From positions 33,214-97,213 of the forward strand of contig JABVXU010000197.1 of assembly GCA_013365365.1 (NCBI GenBank): DNA of 64,000 bases, read 5' to 3'. The first letter of the stretch is position 1, and each line of letters starts with the position of its first letter. This stretch comes from Cruorifilaria tuberocauda. Its lineage: Eukaryota > Nematoda > Chromadorea > Rhabditida > Onchocercidae. The position numbers were made by a program, and so were the translations under genes. Shown here piece by piece: positions 40,365 to 53,113 of this stretch. The notes below the pieces were generated by a model. The model did no database searches. It was not told the DNA's origin and was given only the letters and a program-made list of their open reading frames with translations.

Positions 40365-43300
40365 TTAAAATAAATTTATCGGCTTAACACTTCCTTTATT
40401 GAGAGTTTTGCGCTTTCTCTGCTTCCGTAATATACCTGGATCATACAATATCGGCCGTTTTACTTTGTAGGCAGCCGTGCCACCTATTCGTGATCCACGA
40501 AGTTGTGCACAGTATGGTAAAAGAGCGGGTTGTCGTAAAAACAAACCACGTCCTTCAGGCGTATAAGCTTGTAATCGAACTTTTCCACGTCGAGATGTTA
40601 CGCATACCCAGCCGACAGACGACAGTACCACATCGCCACAACCTTTCCATGATCCAGGGCTTTCCAAGGTCATTTCACTGGCCATAAGCTGAAAGATAAA
40701 AGTAACTGCTATCGTGTCAGTCCAGAAATTTTAAATCTTTTGTTTTGGAATTCGGGATTTTCAAGATATGATGCTGAAGCTGTCATGATGCATTCTGAAA
40801 AACGTCCATATATAAATCGAAATCAAAACTTACGTTTGGAAAGCGCGCTATTCTTTCAGCATTGCCAACCGGGACAACAAGAAGTGAGTTACCCAAATAT
40901 TTTTCACGAAAAGCGGCTATTTCAGATGTTTCTCTTATGAAAATTGGCAACTGTTCACTAGCAAACACTGTCAGCTGAAACATTCAAATTTTGCGCACAA
41001 CTCATGTCAATCAACTATTATATTAGATCTAAACATGAACATTCAAATTTATTTACCGATAACCACTACCTTTCGAAATCACACCACAAATTTACCTGAA
41101 TATAAGAAAATCAGAAAACCTTACAAATGGTAGGCAAATCAATAATGAATTCCATGAGAGGACTCACTAGAACACATGGTCGTCTTTCTCGATAATCTTT
41201 ATCTGAACCAGGTTTCACGACCATCGGCAAGCTGATCACATCGATTTGCGCAACACCAGCAATGAGAAGAGATTCTCCGGGATGCATAATAAATGTCCGC
41301 GGTAAAATCATAGTGCGAGGTAAAACAGCAATCAACTCGTCCAAAGTAAATAAATTTAGGATCTAAACAACTGTTAACAAAATTTACAGTACCTCAGAAA
41401 AAAGAACGACAACCGCAATAGGCTTACAGTAATTTCAAAAGATTCAAAATCCAACAAAATTGGATATTGAATGCTGTAATTGAGGGTAACTTTATCTTAC
41501 ATTATATATTTTGCTTAAAGATAATCCCAAACAGAAAACAAGGCAAGCATGAAATGGGTCAGACATACTATCAGTTCAAAAGATAATAATATATGATGTT
41601 CGTCTTTTATAGGAAGAAAAATGTTTAAAAACTCGAACTAGACCACGAGTAGGTAAGTACTGAATGAGGATATACGTCATGAAAAAGTAAAGCACAAACT
41701 TGATCTGAATTGACAGTTCCAGGAGTATCAAAACACCACTTTCCCTTCGCAAAAATAGATGAATTCGGATCAAAACTAAAAGTAAAATTAATACGTCTGT
41801 AATAAAATTTGTGCCCAAAAGATAATGTGTATGCAAGAACGCTCAAAATTCGGTACATCATAATGCTTGAACTAATATTGAAAAAGTTGAATTCCAAAGT
41901 GTTTACAAATTATTCATTACTTTTAACGAAATTAAATCCTGAAAAGATTTAAAAAATGCAAACTTACACTCGTTTTGGTTTTTCAGCTGTTTCATTATCG
42001 GTAAGTATGGAATTAAAAGCTGGTGGTTGTAATTCTTCTTCACGATCCTTTAAAATTATACTTAATAAAAATGAAGCAGAAATTTCAGTGATTGAATGAA
42101 ATTGATTAGAAATTTACTGCTTTAAAGGATGCTCCAAAATAACAAATAAGCATAATTGCACACAAATATAACTTGCATTTGAAAAAACACAAAATGAACC
42201 TTGAACGAATTTCCAATGGCTGATTGCAGCATCGCATACTTTATATCTCCTGACTGCTTATATAGATTATATCGCATACGATCTTCCTTTTTTTGCCAGG
42301 CTTGATTCGCTAACAATCTGCATCAATTTCGATATAAAGCAAGCAATAAGTAATTCCATATAAACTATTACTTAAAATTAACAAATAAAAATGGACACGA
42401 CTTTCACAATAATAATACCAACAAATGAAATTTATAGAAGAATAAAATAATTGAAAAATACCAGAAAAAAGCTGAAAACCCACCGTCGTCGTCTGATTTC
42501 CAATTTATGCGGCGAAGGATTCATTACTGGAAATTTTAGAAGTGAAATGGTGGTACCAGGCCAAGGAGTTACGGTCGCACGTTCTACTAGATCTACAGCG
42601 CGCACTTTACATAAATCGGACTGCAGTAATGCGTTGAAAAGTGTTCTAAAACAACAAATAAGTCTAAAATTCCAACTATTGAAAATTATGAAAGAGCGAT
42701 TCTTTAAAAAATCTTTATTACTATGACAAAGTTTTAAAACAATAGATCATGTGGCTTATTCATATTAAACCATGAGTAAATTATTAGAAATTGTCAACCT
42801 TAAATGAAGAAATCAAAATAAAGCCTACATGAACGCAGTGATGAAAACTATACAATAAAACTAGTACAGAAATTACAAATCAATAGACGAAAGGACATAC
42901 GATTTGCCTGCATTGGTGCACCCAACTAAATAGATATGATTGCGTAAAGTGTCTCGAGTTGAAAATCTCAAGAATATATTCTGCAAGAACATGGTTACAT
43001 GGCTACATAAAAATTAGATTACTGTTCTTGCTCAACAAATAATTAAATATTTTTTTATGTATCAACTCAGTTTCGCTTCCTGCCGAAAATGCTGGAAATT
43101 TTTATCACATAAATAAATTGTAAATTGAAATATTTTTTGCTGCATATTTTGGGTCAGCGTTTTAAACATTTCATAACTCTTATCAAAATATTCAACCATT
43201 CAAGTAAACACAAATTCTACAAGCAATAGTCTTTGCAAAAAATGAAAATGAGAAAGCTATTAAAATACGAACAGTAATAAGATCTTCAATACCATATCCT

Positions 43301-45735
43301 GTTTTCGCGCTAATAAGTGATGTATGCAAAATATTAAAATTATCAACGAATCCCACTTCCTTCAATGAATTATGCAAAATTTGTCGAAAGTGAAGCAAAA
43401 AACCACGGCGCGCATCTGGTGGTAATAAGTCAACTTTATTTCCTGCAATAATCACAAAGTAATGCAAAATAATCTGATTTGACCTCAATCATTCAGTGAA
43501 TTAGGCTTTGATTTTATAAATTTGAAGAAAAATAACTTCTGCTGATAATATATGAACCTCGACAGTTGATGATAAAAGTAACATACCAACAACAATCATA
43601 GGTTTTTGATAACCAATTATCTTCGGTAACTCAGAATAAATGGATCCCGGTAAATCACACATATCAACAACAAGTATTATCAGCGCTTCCTGTTTCAGTT
43701 TCAAATGCTTCATCATTGAATGATAATCCACTTCACAAACATTAACATTTAACTGGAATAAGATTTATAGAAACTGCTGTACAGGCTATTCAAATTTAAT
43801 TATAATATGAGGTATGACTTAGATTTGGTCTCACTTTTATTCAAACAAAAATATGATGGAAACGATGGTTCATCTCAGCAATATGTCAATGTCACTACTG
43901 ATAGAAGCTTTAATTTTTGTTTAAAAAATTAGAGAAAGTATTGAGCGTGCTAGTTTACGAAACCTTTCAAAAAGTAGAATTACTAACCAAAAATTTGTGC
44001 TTTTTAAGCATGTAACACCTGCGGCACAATTGATCACTGTAGTGATTTAATTTCAAAAAAATTTCTGCAGGTAAAAAGCCTGGAAGAGAAGCATCCTGAA
44101 AATAAGATCAAATTTCGAGAATAATACATAGTTTTTTTTTTTTCACCGCATTGATAATTGAACAAAACTCAATCGTTCGATTTTTGACTTAACATCGATT
44201 AATTGCAATCATCATTACAGCAAAAACTACTGCCCGTTGCTGCATATTAAATTTTTCGAATAAAATTCGGATTAAGACTATTAATTCCAACCCGACAATG
44301 GAAATTAGCTCCGCAAGCACCACAAAGCTCATTTGATGAGGGCACTGATGGATCGACCGTACCGTAGTTATGCAATAACTCATCACTCTCATCCTCCATT
44401 ATACTATCCTGAAGCTCATCCAGTTATAATTGAAATAAAAAGAAAAACAGGATGTGTTCAAATTTTACACTGTGTTTTTGATGATGAATTTAAAGAATTT
44501 CAAAAGATAATATATAGAGATTGTGGTATAATTGTAGTAAAAAAGTAAACCTTCGGATTGCTGCTTTGTCCTGGAAGTTGAAAATCAATTTCCTCAACAG
44601 CATCTTCAGCACCATAACGAACTACGGCTTCATCATCAACACTAAAATTCTAGAACTGTCATTCACCATTCAGGAATTATAAGAGAATATATCTGTTGTT
44701 TACAAATTTAAGAATACCTCATTTAAGCTTTAAATGAAAGTGATACAAACTTTTCCAGTTCATCACCAGGTATATCCACCGTTGAACCGACAATAAATTC
44801 GTCGACGAAGCTATCGCCATAAATATAAAATCCACGATCAGAACGACTCTTCCATAATGCCGAAGAATTTTCTGTAGGACTTTTTGAAACAATCGAATCA
44901 GCTTTTAACAAAAAGGAGCCAGCTAGTACGAAATCCTGTAAGATAACACTGCAGTAACTACTATCATGAATAAATTTTGGATTTGGTTGAAACATTGTTA
45001 TCAAACTAAACTTTCAATTAACAGAAATATGTAAGACGATACAATACTTTAAAGTACCTACTCAAATAGTGAGTGGAATGAAAAAATGATCTGAAGGAAT
45101 TTCAAATAATTCACGTCATAACGGGTTTAAAATTAATCTCAATCATCGATAAACGACCAATCAGCAGTGAACATCTGTATAATTCAAAATTGGAATTAAT
45201 TTCCAAATTCAACGAGATAAAATGTGAAAATTACATTATGCTCTTTCCCAGTTTCTTCATGACCACGATCAATTAATTTTTTGTCTTCGTATTCATTTTC
45301 TTCTTTCTTAGCTTGTCGAAACGCAACAATTGAAGTATATTTGCTAATATTTATTCTGAAAATAATAACCGAAGAAAAACTGTGAAGAAAAATTTCTTCA
45401 AAATTTTAAAATTTAACATGAAATAAGTGACAAGAGAATACTCAATGAAAGCCTTTTCAAAATGGCAATAAAATAAAGATGTACTCCAAATATTTGTTAG
45501 CAGATAAAGAATCCAGATCCATTTCCGAAGCTGATGTCTGATTCTCATACCAGAAAGTTTCTAACCGTTTCCGCACCAATTCATTAGTTTTGGAAACTGA
45601 CAATACTTTTGTCGGAATATTTTGAATAACTTTTCTCTTTCCTCGCAAACTTCGACCAAGTGAATATGCTTGCTGTTTCGCAGGCGACAGTGAAAATGGA
45701 AACGACTTTAAGATCCGATATGTTCCATACAACAT
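40365..45735 (-). CDS. NOA1: NOA1, circularly permuted mitochondrial GTPase
   Basis: Sixteen exons: 45735-45485, 45355-45235, 44935-44751, 44641-44551, 44408-44292, 44095-43988, 43752-43587, 43442-43273, 42980-42901, 42645-42484, 42317-42200, 42047-41968, 41775-41700, 41362-41120, 40974-40834, 40688-40365; 810 residues (human 698). A cysteine cluster (LCGACGANFHC, then LCRRC) precedes the GTPase, as in human NOA1. The G motifs come in permuted order: G4 GNKVDLLP (about 346), G5 ISAKTGYG (about 395), G1 GCTNAGKS (about 422) and G3 DTPG (about 565). SPWPGTT-like VTPWPGTT follows G1. The C-terminal RNA-binding part ends with YTPEGRGLFLR and LLPYCAQLRGSRI, as in the family. NOA1 binds mitochondrial RNA/ribosomes and is needed for mitochondrial translation. 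The N-terminus is basic and poor in acids (MLYGTYRILKSFPFSLSPAK), suiting a presequence. Likely trans-spliced: see the acceptor 80 bases upstream. Confidence 0.97.
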
Positions 45736-45940
45736 AATGATATATCGCGCACTTCTTTATTTTCGAAATTTATGAACGGCTTATGCTATTTTCACTAATT
45801 TCACAGACGTGGGACACTGAAACAATGAAGAACACAGCATATATTTATAGAAAAAAATTAGGCGGGAATTTTCATATCTGTTCAATTTCACTAGTTATAA
45901 ATCATTGACACCATGAACTGATTTCAGAAACCAATTTTTT
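45736..45940 (-). promoter_or_regulatory. Short PIGP-NOA1 gap with a likely trans-splice acceptor for NOA1
   Basis: Only 205 bases separate the PIGP stop from the NOA1 ATG. On the minus strand a pyrimidine-rich acceptor (TTGTTTCAG, ending at 45817) lies about 125 bases after the PIGP stop and 80 bases before the NOA1 ATG. This is the arrangement of two genes in a nematode operon, where the downstream mRNA is capped by a spliced leader. A normal cis intron joining PIGP to a further C-terminal exon here is an alternative, since the PIGP exon ends near a GTAGAT. Confidence 0.55.
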
Positions 45941-46457
45941 TTAATATCTACCTTTTCTTTCGTCAGCACTTCTGATATTTGCAAAAAAAGATTGCAAATC
46001 AATATTGCGAATTCCTACACTTCCTCCAAAATCGTCTTCTATAATCTGCAAAAAATACGAATAAAATATAAGCAACTTGGAATAAGTCAAATTCAAAACT
46101 TTCCAAGAAACAGCCTGTTTCATTTTCAAAAGAGCAAACAAGACTTACTTCGATATCCTCAAAAACGCCATGCAACTGAATAAGATTATAAGCCAACACG
46201 AGGATAACAAATGCAGCAACTGTTATCGGTAACAGTAACGGTATAGCAATAGCCCAATATTTAGCCGGTAAATATGTTAAATGAAGCAAGTCCAAATATG
46301 GTGTTGGAAGAAGAGCCCAAATTAGATACAAAGCCAAAGAAAACCAAGAACAAACAAATAATACAAAACCTGTAAAACGCTCTGGATATATCATTTCAAA
46401 CATAAAATCTTTTCGTTTCATTAAAAAAAGAACTTCACCTGTATCAATAAGTTCCAT
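45941..46457 (-). CDS. PIGP: PIG-P, subunit of GPI-N-acetylglucosaminyltransferase
   Basis: Two exons (46457-46149 and 46045-45941), phase 0, encode 137 residues; human isoforms are 134-158. Two hydrophobic hairpin helices frame the family motif LTYLPAKYWAIAIP (human LTYWPQKYWAVALP), preceded by RFTGFVLFVCSWFSLALYLI. The second exon is a short cytosolic tail with SADERKGRY at the end. PIG-P is an ER membrane subunit of the complex that adds GlcNAc to phosphatidylinositol in the first step of GPI anchor synthesis. The start could also be the in-frame ATG of MKRKDF, 12 residues in. It is the gene immediately upstream of NOA1 and may be the first gene of a two-gene operon. Confidence 0.92.
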
Positions 46458-47440
46458 CCTCTATGCAGATTAACCTACCTGAAGATTCACTGAATAATCA
46501 CAATACCTAATTGATTCTTTTCTTTCTTTTCATTTATTCAGGTGAGGAGAAAACACTTATTAAACCAGTAATTTTATAACAATATCAAATATGCTTTACT
46601 TTTTAATAGAAGTACAAGATTATATTAAATATTTAGCAATTTATTGTAGTACGGAACGATAGAATATCGCACTAGCAAAATTCAATTTTTTGTCAATGAT
46701 AAGCATACCATATACTCCTCGAGCGGGCGAAGGATTCGGTGAGGCATACGATGGAATCAAATCTGAACTAGCTTCTAGCAAATCATCGACAATGACCATA
46801 GGGTTCTATTATCAACCATGAGAGATCTCTCTGACTACGTTCTGTTGAAAATATTCTCAGAGTATCTCCTGGTTAATAACCATTACAACATTTTCTCGGA
46901 AATGACAGGGAAAATTTTCAACAGTAAATTAAAAAAGGAAGCTAGAAAAGAAAAGTAGAAACCAAATAATCACGCTTTTCATGCGTGAAATGGAACCATA
47001 AATTATAAATGATGTATGCAAAAGATATAGAACAAATAATATTAAAGGAACGCATAAAATCCGTATAATAAAAATTTTTACTCCAATAAACTCATAAGTT
47101 ATAAAAAGAAAGCCAAAGATCAGAGACCGATTCGATATTTATGTTCAAAATTAACATCAGTCAAAACTGAATTCAATTTACATACACTGAGGATATATCT
47201 ATGATCGCATCCACTTTACGTAAATATATTCATACATCTAAAATAGGACACGCACACCGTCAGCTGTAATCATTTTTCTTTCGATGTTCTTATTATTTAT
47301 TAAGTGTGAATAATTTTCAAATCAAATTTCATCGAGCACAGAAACAGCATAACAATAAAATCGACATCTAGGGATGATACTACCAAGATTTAGAAAGGAA
47401 AAAAAATTATAGCTAAGAATATGCGATCGATCCACTCTTC
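46458..47440. other. Intergenic gap between WASHC1 and PIGP
   Basis: This is 1.0 kb between two minus-strand genes. A reverse-strand AATAAA hexamer at 47296-47301 (TTTATT on the plus strand) lies 140 bases after the WASHC1 stop and is a plausible poly(A) signal. No gene was seen. Confidence 0.55.
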
Positions 47441-50392
47441 TTACTCCCATTCATGATCGTCAATTTCTTCAACACCATCATATTCATCATTATCTTCTTT
47501 AGGTGGTGGTGGTGGTATTCGGACATTCATATGTGCAAACGCTCCTTCACTTAATCCCAAAGATTTTACTGGTTCTTGACGCTCTGATCTCTTTCCAAAT
47601 ATTCCTACAAAGTTTTCGAAAATTTAGCAGTCTGTATCATACAGTCGGTAAGTACATCAGCAAATTCGTAAAATCTCCAAATAATATGACTGAAATTTTA
47701 GTACCCTTACGCCTCTGTTCTAATGCTTTCGCCAGCGAAGACATCAAATCCTCGCTTGACGGTGGAACAAGTATATTTCTTTTCAGCAAAACCGATGCAT
47801 CGTCAGCAAGTACTTCTTCCTGAAAATGATCTACTCAACCAGGTGAATCTTATCCTCCACATTCGAAGAAGAAATAAGGAGCAAGGAGAAGTAGGGAGAT
47901 TAATTTCATACTATCACCCGTTTTCTTATTGGTCGTAGTTTTGCACCTTTGGTTCCTCCAGCTCTTCGTATAGCCTCCATTAAATTAGCTCTGCCGTCAT
48001 TAAGTGAAATTATCGGCTTTGGCTGACTATCCATTTCTGCTTTAAGCTGAATCGGTGGTGGTGGAGGAGGAGGAGGAGAAGGACGAGAAGTTGCTGGTGG
48101 AAGTGAAGACTGCGTCTTTTCTGAAAATGCATAAAATTAAGAAAGAATCGTGGTAAAATACAAAATAATGATTCTTGAAAGCAATAAAAAATGAAATCAT
48201 TATAAAATTCTTTCTTCCCCCATATGGTTATGGTTAGCATAATCGATAATTTATTCTCCCTAAATGACTTTTATATAGGAATGCAAAATTAAATCACAGA
48301 ATATGAAGCAAAATGGACAAATAGAATTTGTACTCTAAAAATTTATAAAGAGATATCAACTCGAAATAATGAAGACTCTGTAAATTTCATAATCCCATCT
48401 CAACTTTTGTCATGCTTGATATGTTTTCCATCTGTTAGAAAAATATCGCCAATTTTTGGAAAATGCGCAAATATTAAGCAGTGAAATTCCAAATTCGTGT
48501 CGAAACATCTTATGGTAAGTAAAGGTGCTTGTACTGCTTGTAACAATACTGACATAGTGGTAATTTAATTACAGCTATATAATTCAAAATGATTGTAAAG
48601 AACGAATTTACATCAGGTGGAACGAACCACTATTTGATATTGCAAAATCTTCAGCTTTATTCTTCGTTAAACATGCTATCTTTATTGCTTCAGAAGATGC
48701 TTCGTATGTTTCGTTTGCTTCTGAAGTCAACTGCGAATCTGCTGTATCCTTACCCACTGCAGACTGTTTACTAGCATCTTCTGCCAAGTTTAGATTTGGC
48801 TTGCTCCTCACTTCTTTCTTATTATTATCTTTCTCCATGACTGATTTAGCAGTAGTGGATATATCTTCTCCAGAGGACTTTTGAACAACTAATGAATCAG
48901 CAGGAAGACCTGAAATCAAATCATCTTACAAATATGGGCATAATCCAAAACAGTAAATGATATTCATAAATGTCGTCACGAAGGTCTTTATTTATTGAAG
49001 TAGGTCGTTAGCAAAAGATATGAACGGTGAAGGAATTTTCTAAAAACTTCTCAGTTGGGCCGTTGTAAACATATAATTAGACTAAAAGCTTCTTTAGGAT
49101 TTATCGTAAAAAAGAACACTTAAAGAAGAAATGGTGATTTTAACGAGCAAATTTAAGAACAAATATAAGAAATATCAAAGTATACTTGCTGAAGTGAATA
49201 ACAACTCTGGAAGACTAAAATTTTGAAGTGAACCAAATTCTGGTTGATACTGTAACGGATCCATTTTCTGCTTCACACTGACAACCAAGGTTGAGTCATC
49301 AGCCATCGGAGCAGGTTGTATCTTAGATCCCAATTCTGTATGCGACTAAATGAAACACATAAAATTCGTCTAATTATATGCCTATTTCTGAATTTATTTC
49401 CAAAGATATAGAACCAAATTTCTGAAAGTAACTTATTTTTTTAGTTTTCTAAAACCATCATTTACCTCTTTAAAAGAATGAAAGAGATTCGCGCCTAGTT
49501 CAGTTTTCTCATTGTCAAAAGGATCAATGAATCGATTATCAGTATAGACATTCAGAGCAGTATTGAACAGCAATAAATCGGCAGCTGACTGCAATTTATC
49601 TGGAATCTCTCTGGCTGAAAGCAAGATTTAATTCAGAACCTTTTCTTTTTGGAAGCGTATAGTTCAAGCTTCCCTAGAAGTCACTTCCAAAAATTTCCCT
49701 TAATTTCCAATTACAATCAAAACCATTTGAAATTGTAAGGAGATCTCTTCTATGCATCTCCTGAAGACACAAAGCAGAAATGCAAATCTCCTTTGAGAAA
49801 TACGAAACTTACTTTGTCTATTCGGCTTCATTCCTCGTCCATTAAATCGATAAAATTTCCGCTTTTCATCCAAAATCACTGCAATATCTTTTGACTGATT
49901 TAAATTATATCTATGCATCGTGTTAACCTTCTTCAAACTATTCATATTTGTACGCAATCCTCTGCCCAAAACAGTTTGCTGGTGTTCATTTTCGGTTTTT
50001 ATAAATTTACCAGGAGCACTAATTATGATTGCTGTATTCATCTGGAAAATTATACGGTATTGTTTTGACTTACTTTCAAATCAAAATTTTTAAATTCTCT
50101 ATCAAGTTTTCAACTTATTGTACAACATACTGACAAGCGTGAACAATTACAGCAAAAGAACATGAAAAAAGTCCAGAAAATCATTACTAACCTTTCTGAT
50201 TTGCTCGATTTTTTTGGCAACTCGCTCCAGATCCAACTGTACTCGATCGGCATGCTCACTAAAATCTTTTATCCTATTCGCTAAACGTTCGAATATTTCA
50301 TTGGATAAATTAACCAACCGTTCTAAACCGAAAATAATTCCTTCTATGGCCTCTTCATGACTTGCGTCACTTGGTATTATACAAATAGACAT
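47441..50392 (-). CDS. WASHC1: WASH complex subunit 1 (WASH1), Arp2/3 activator
   Basis: Eight exons: 50392-50192, 50041-49813, 49614-49466, 49345-49186, 48909-48628, 48120-47918, 47819-47705, 47604-47441; 500 residues (human about 465). The N-terminal WAHD1 region shows IPSDASHEEAIEGIIFGLE, matching human IQPDLRREEAVQQMADALQ, with helical repeats. SAADLLLFNTALNVY matches SVSSLLLFNTTENLY. A Ser/Thr-rich linker leads to a proline run (about 353-360), then the WH2 motif ANLMEAIRRAGGTKGAKLR, a connector with EDLMSSLAKALEQRRKG, and an acidic end with DDHEWE carrying the conserved Trp. WASH1 activates Arp2/3 on endosomes, driving actin-dependent sorting with retromer. The start ATG follows a TTGCAG acceptor by 15 bases, suggesting trans-splicing. 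The linker is less conserved, so the exon 48909-48628 is supported mainly by phase. Confidence 0.95.
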
Positions 50393-50407
50393 TCCCTTTG
50401 CAGCAAT

Positions 50408-51864
50408 CTGCAATACCAAATTCAATTGCCATCCATCTATTGCAGCAGCTAATAAAGTTTACTTAATTATATCTAACCTGTTGGAATACTCGATTCCTAA
50501 ATACAACCTCACAAAAACTGCATACAAAAGGAATGATAAAATCTGCACATGAGCTTTCATAGAATTGAGTCTTTTTGTCATACTAAGCTTAAACTGACAT
50601 TTTAGAAACTTTCAATTAATTTGTCCCATCTTAGGAAATATAAAAACAGTATCATTTCGATAACAATTCATTGTTATCTTTTTTGATACATCATTTAGTG
50701 TCGCATTGTTCACTGAACAAATATTCTAGGCTGTGCATTAATGGAATTCTTAATCAGCAACCCCCTTTGTAAGTTATCTTAAGCTACTTTTTGTAAATTT
50801 TAACCTATCACTTTATTTGGTTAGTGATTTTAACGCTCCTTAGATTCATTCAAATAAATCTAAAAGGATTACGCGTCAATAAGTCGTTTCATGCTATCTA
50901 TATCTACTACATCGAGAACTTCCAAATAATGCTTATTGTAAATGGGATGTTAATTGTATTTATTATAATAATGTATATGTAGTGAAACAAGTGCGTAACT
51001 TTTCATGCGAAATGTACCAGTGAAATTTAACAATTTTCAATTAGCGAAAACGTGCCTTTGTGTAACAATTTATTTATTTAAATAAATCATGTGCGTCGAT
51101 TACATGTACTATGCGTAACTATATATGAGCGTAAATGTATGAAGGATGTAACAAATCTGCCTTGCTTGTTCAACCATTAAAGATAACTACGACCTGCAAC
51201 AATAGCTTAAAAACATTTTAATTATTACAATCTGTATAATATGTAGAAAGTAGTAAGGCATTAAGTATAATTAATTAAGAAATTAATAATGTAATAAGAA
51301 AGAATTAATTTTGCCTTTTTTTAATTCCATTATTTTTTAAAATAAAATAAAATTATCTTCTTACTAGATTAAGTAGTGAAGTTCCAAATTCATTATTAAG
51401 ATGAAAATAACAGAATAAACTAAGAAACCTTAGAAAGTCCATTTAAATTAAAAAATACGTTTACTACTATTACGATTACAGTAATTAATTAGTTAAATAA
51501 GATTAAGCACAGCACTATAGCTGAAAGCTTAAAAGAAATTCAGTAAAAAGCATGAAGGGAATTTGAAGAACTGATAAAGTGCAACTGAAAAATGTTCGAT
51601 TTTTTTGTATCTAAGCGCACGCAGCACGCTGATGTCTGTAAATGACGTGTATAGCGAGATCGCGTGAAACAAGTTTCAAACTACTGGAAAAAAAGTTTTA
51701 ATTCTCCGCAACAACTGTGGTCTCAACCTAACCTATTTCACAAATTTTCAGAGCCATGAAAACTGGCGTCTCAAATCGGAAATTAATTTCGAATTAATTA
51801 CAGGTTGTACTTTTCAGTATCATTCGGGCTATTTTGCCATTTCCTATTGTTGAATGTCATAATT
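50408..51864. other. Divergent intergenic region, WASHC1 and the 144-residue gene
   Basis: This is 1.5 kb between genes transcribed away from each other. It should contain both promoters, or one shared promoter. It is AT-rich with a more balanced patch near 51600-51780. A TTTTCAG acceptor at 51811-51817 precedes the plus-strand ATG by about 50 bases. No TATA or other element was recognised with confidence. Confidence 0.5.
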
Positions 51865-53113
51865 ATGTTGTGCAAAACTAAAAGTAAGCAAAAAATCCCG
51901 CAAGCAACACAAAATGCCAAAATTGTGACTGTACATCGGACGGTAAGCTGGTAAAGCCATTGTTTTTGACTTTCTGGCGTTATTCGATAATTTATTTATG
52001 GAACTTTATCAATTTGATCATTATAAATTTATTGACTAATTCTAATTTCCTTTTTCATCTTCTGGATAATTCTAGAACAATTTACTATATTTAATTAAAA
52101 TCTTCGATAATTTTTTCCAATGGAGCTTTTTCACTTACGTGAGGCTGCACTTTTTACTGCTGATAAACAATTCTTACTTTCATTCCTACTTTCAAACTTG
52201 CATACATTGTAGTTTAGTATTCATATGCTTAAACTGATATTTAAATTGATATTAATATTAAACTGATATGAATACCGGGTACTAATTTTGAAAGTGTGTC
52301 GCGCTTCACAACACTACTAATTAGAGGTACTGAGAACACAGTCATCTTATGTCACTGCTTGCCATTGAGACTTTTAATTTAGCCAGCAAAAAAGCAACAA
52401 CCATTGCCAGCACCACAAATTCCTAATAAAATGGCAACAGATATTCTTAAAAAGGAAGTGTCGAAGCATACTTCAAAGACACCGTTACGATCAGAGGCAA
52501 ACGTTAAAATCGTTTCCGTACAATCGACACAACCTGATACAGGTAGTTTAATAAATATATTAATTTAAGATGAAAAAAACTTTATGAATAAACTTCAGTT
52601 TTTAATTAAATTAAGACATAATGATTTGTTCATAACTTTGTGGCCTTTTAAGGATAAACTAGAATCGTTTACAGTATTTTTCATGAAATTTGTCTTTACA
52701 TTTTATTTCAAAAATTAATTTTTTCCTATCAATAGGGCAGAAAAATAAAGGTGAAAAATTGAGAATTAATAAAACACAATCAGAAACGGAATTCGAAGAC
52801 GTATCGTTAGTAACATCAATGATAATCGATAAAACACAAGCAAGCATTTCACAGCGAGTAAGTCAAACATCGATGTTTTTAATTTGCATTGGGTCACGAA
52901 GAGTGGAGAAATTGCAAAGAGTTGAAAAACAGACGAATGCAATTTAGTAAACATATGTTTTGAAACTAAGATTCATATCAAGAAATGCGCTTATCTAGCA
53001 CGTCTAACAGTTATTTAGAATGGAATGATATTTTACAGGTAGATGACAGTGCTGATACCGGTGAATATGTGGATGATCTTCCAGAAGAACATGAACAAAG
53101 TAGTAGTGAATAA
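51865..53113 (+). CDS. Unrecognised 144-residue protein, basic N-terminus and acidic C-terminus
   Basis: Four exons (51865-51942, 52383-52542, 52736-52857, 53039-53113) join in phase with good donors (GTAAGC, GTAGTT, GTAAGT) and acceptors, giving 144 codons plus TAA. I do not recognise the family. The first two exons are rich in Lys, Gln and Pro (for example PAKKQQPLPAPQIPNK) with no hydrophobic helix. Two similar short stretches, AKIVTVHRT in exon 1 and VKIVSVQST in exon 2, may be a degenerate internal repeat. The third exon is Ser/Thr-rich, and the last is short and acidic (DDLPEEHEQSSSE). The composition suggests an intrinsically disordered, possibly nuclear protein. An ATG in a favourable place after an acceptor at 51816-51817 supports the start. 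It could still be a chance model, but four consistent splice junctions make that less likely. Confidence 0.6.

Noticed and set aside
42451..42726. 91-codon plus-strand open frame
   Set aside because: It is the complement of the NOA1 exon after the G1 motif (42645-42484), which matches NOA1 closely.
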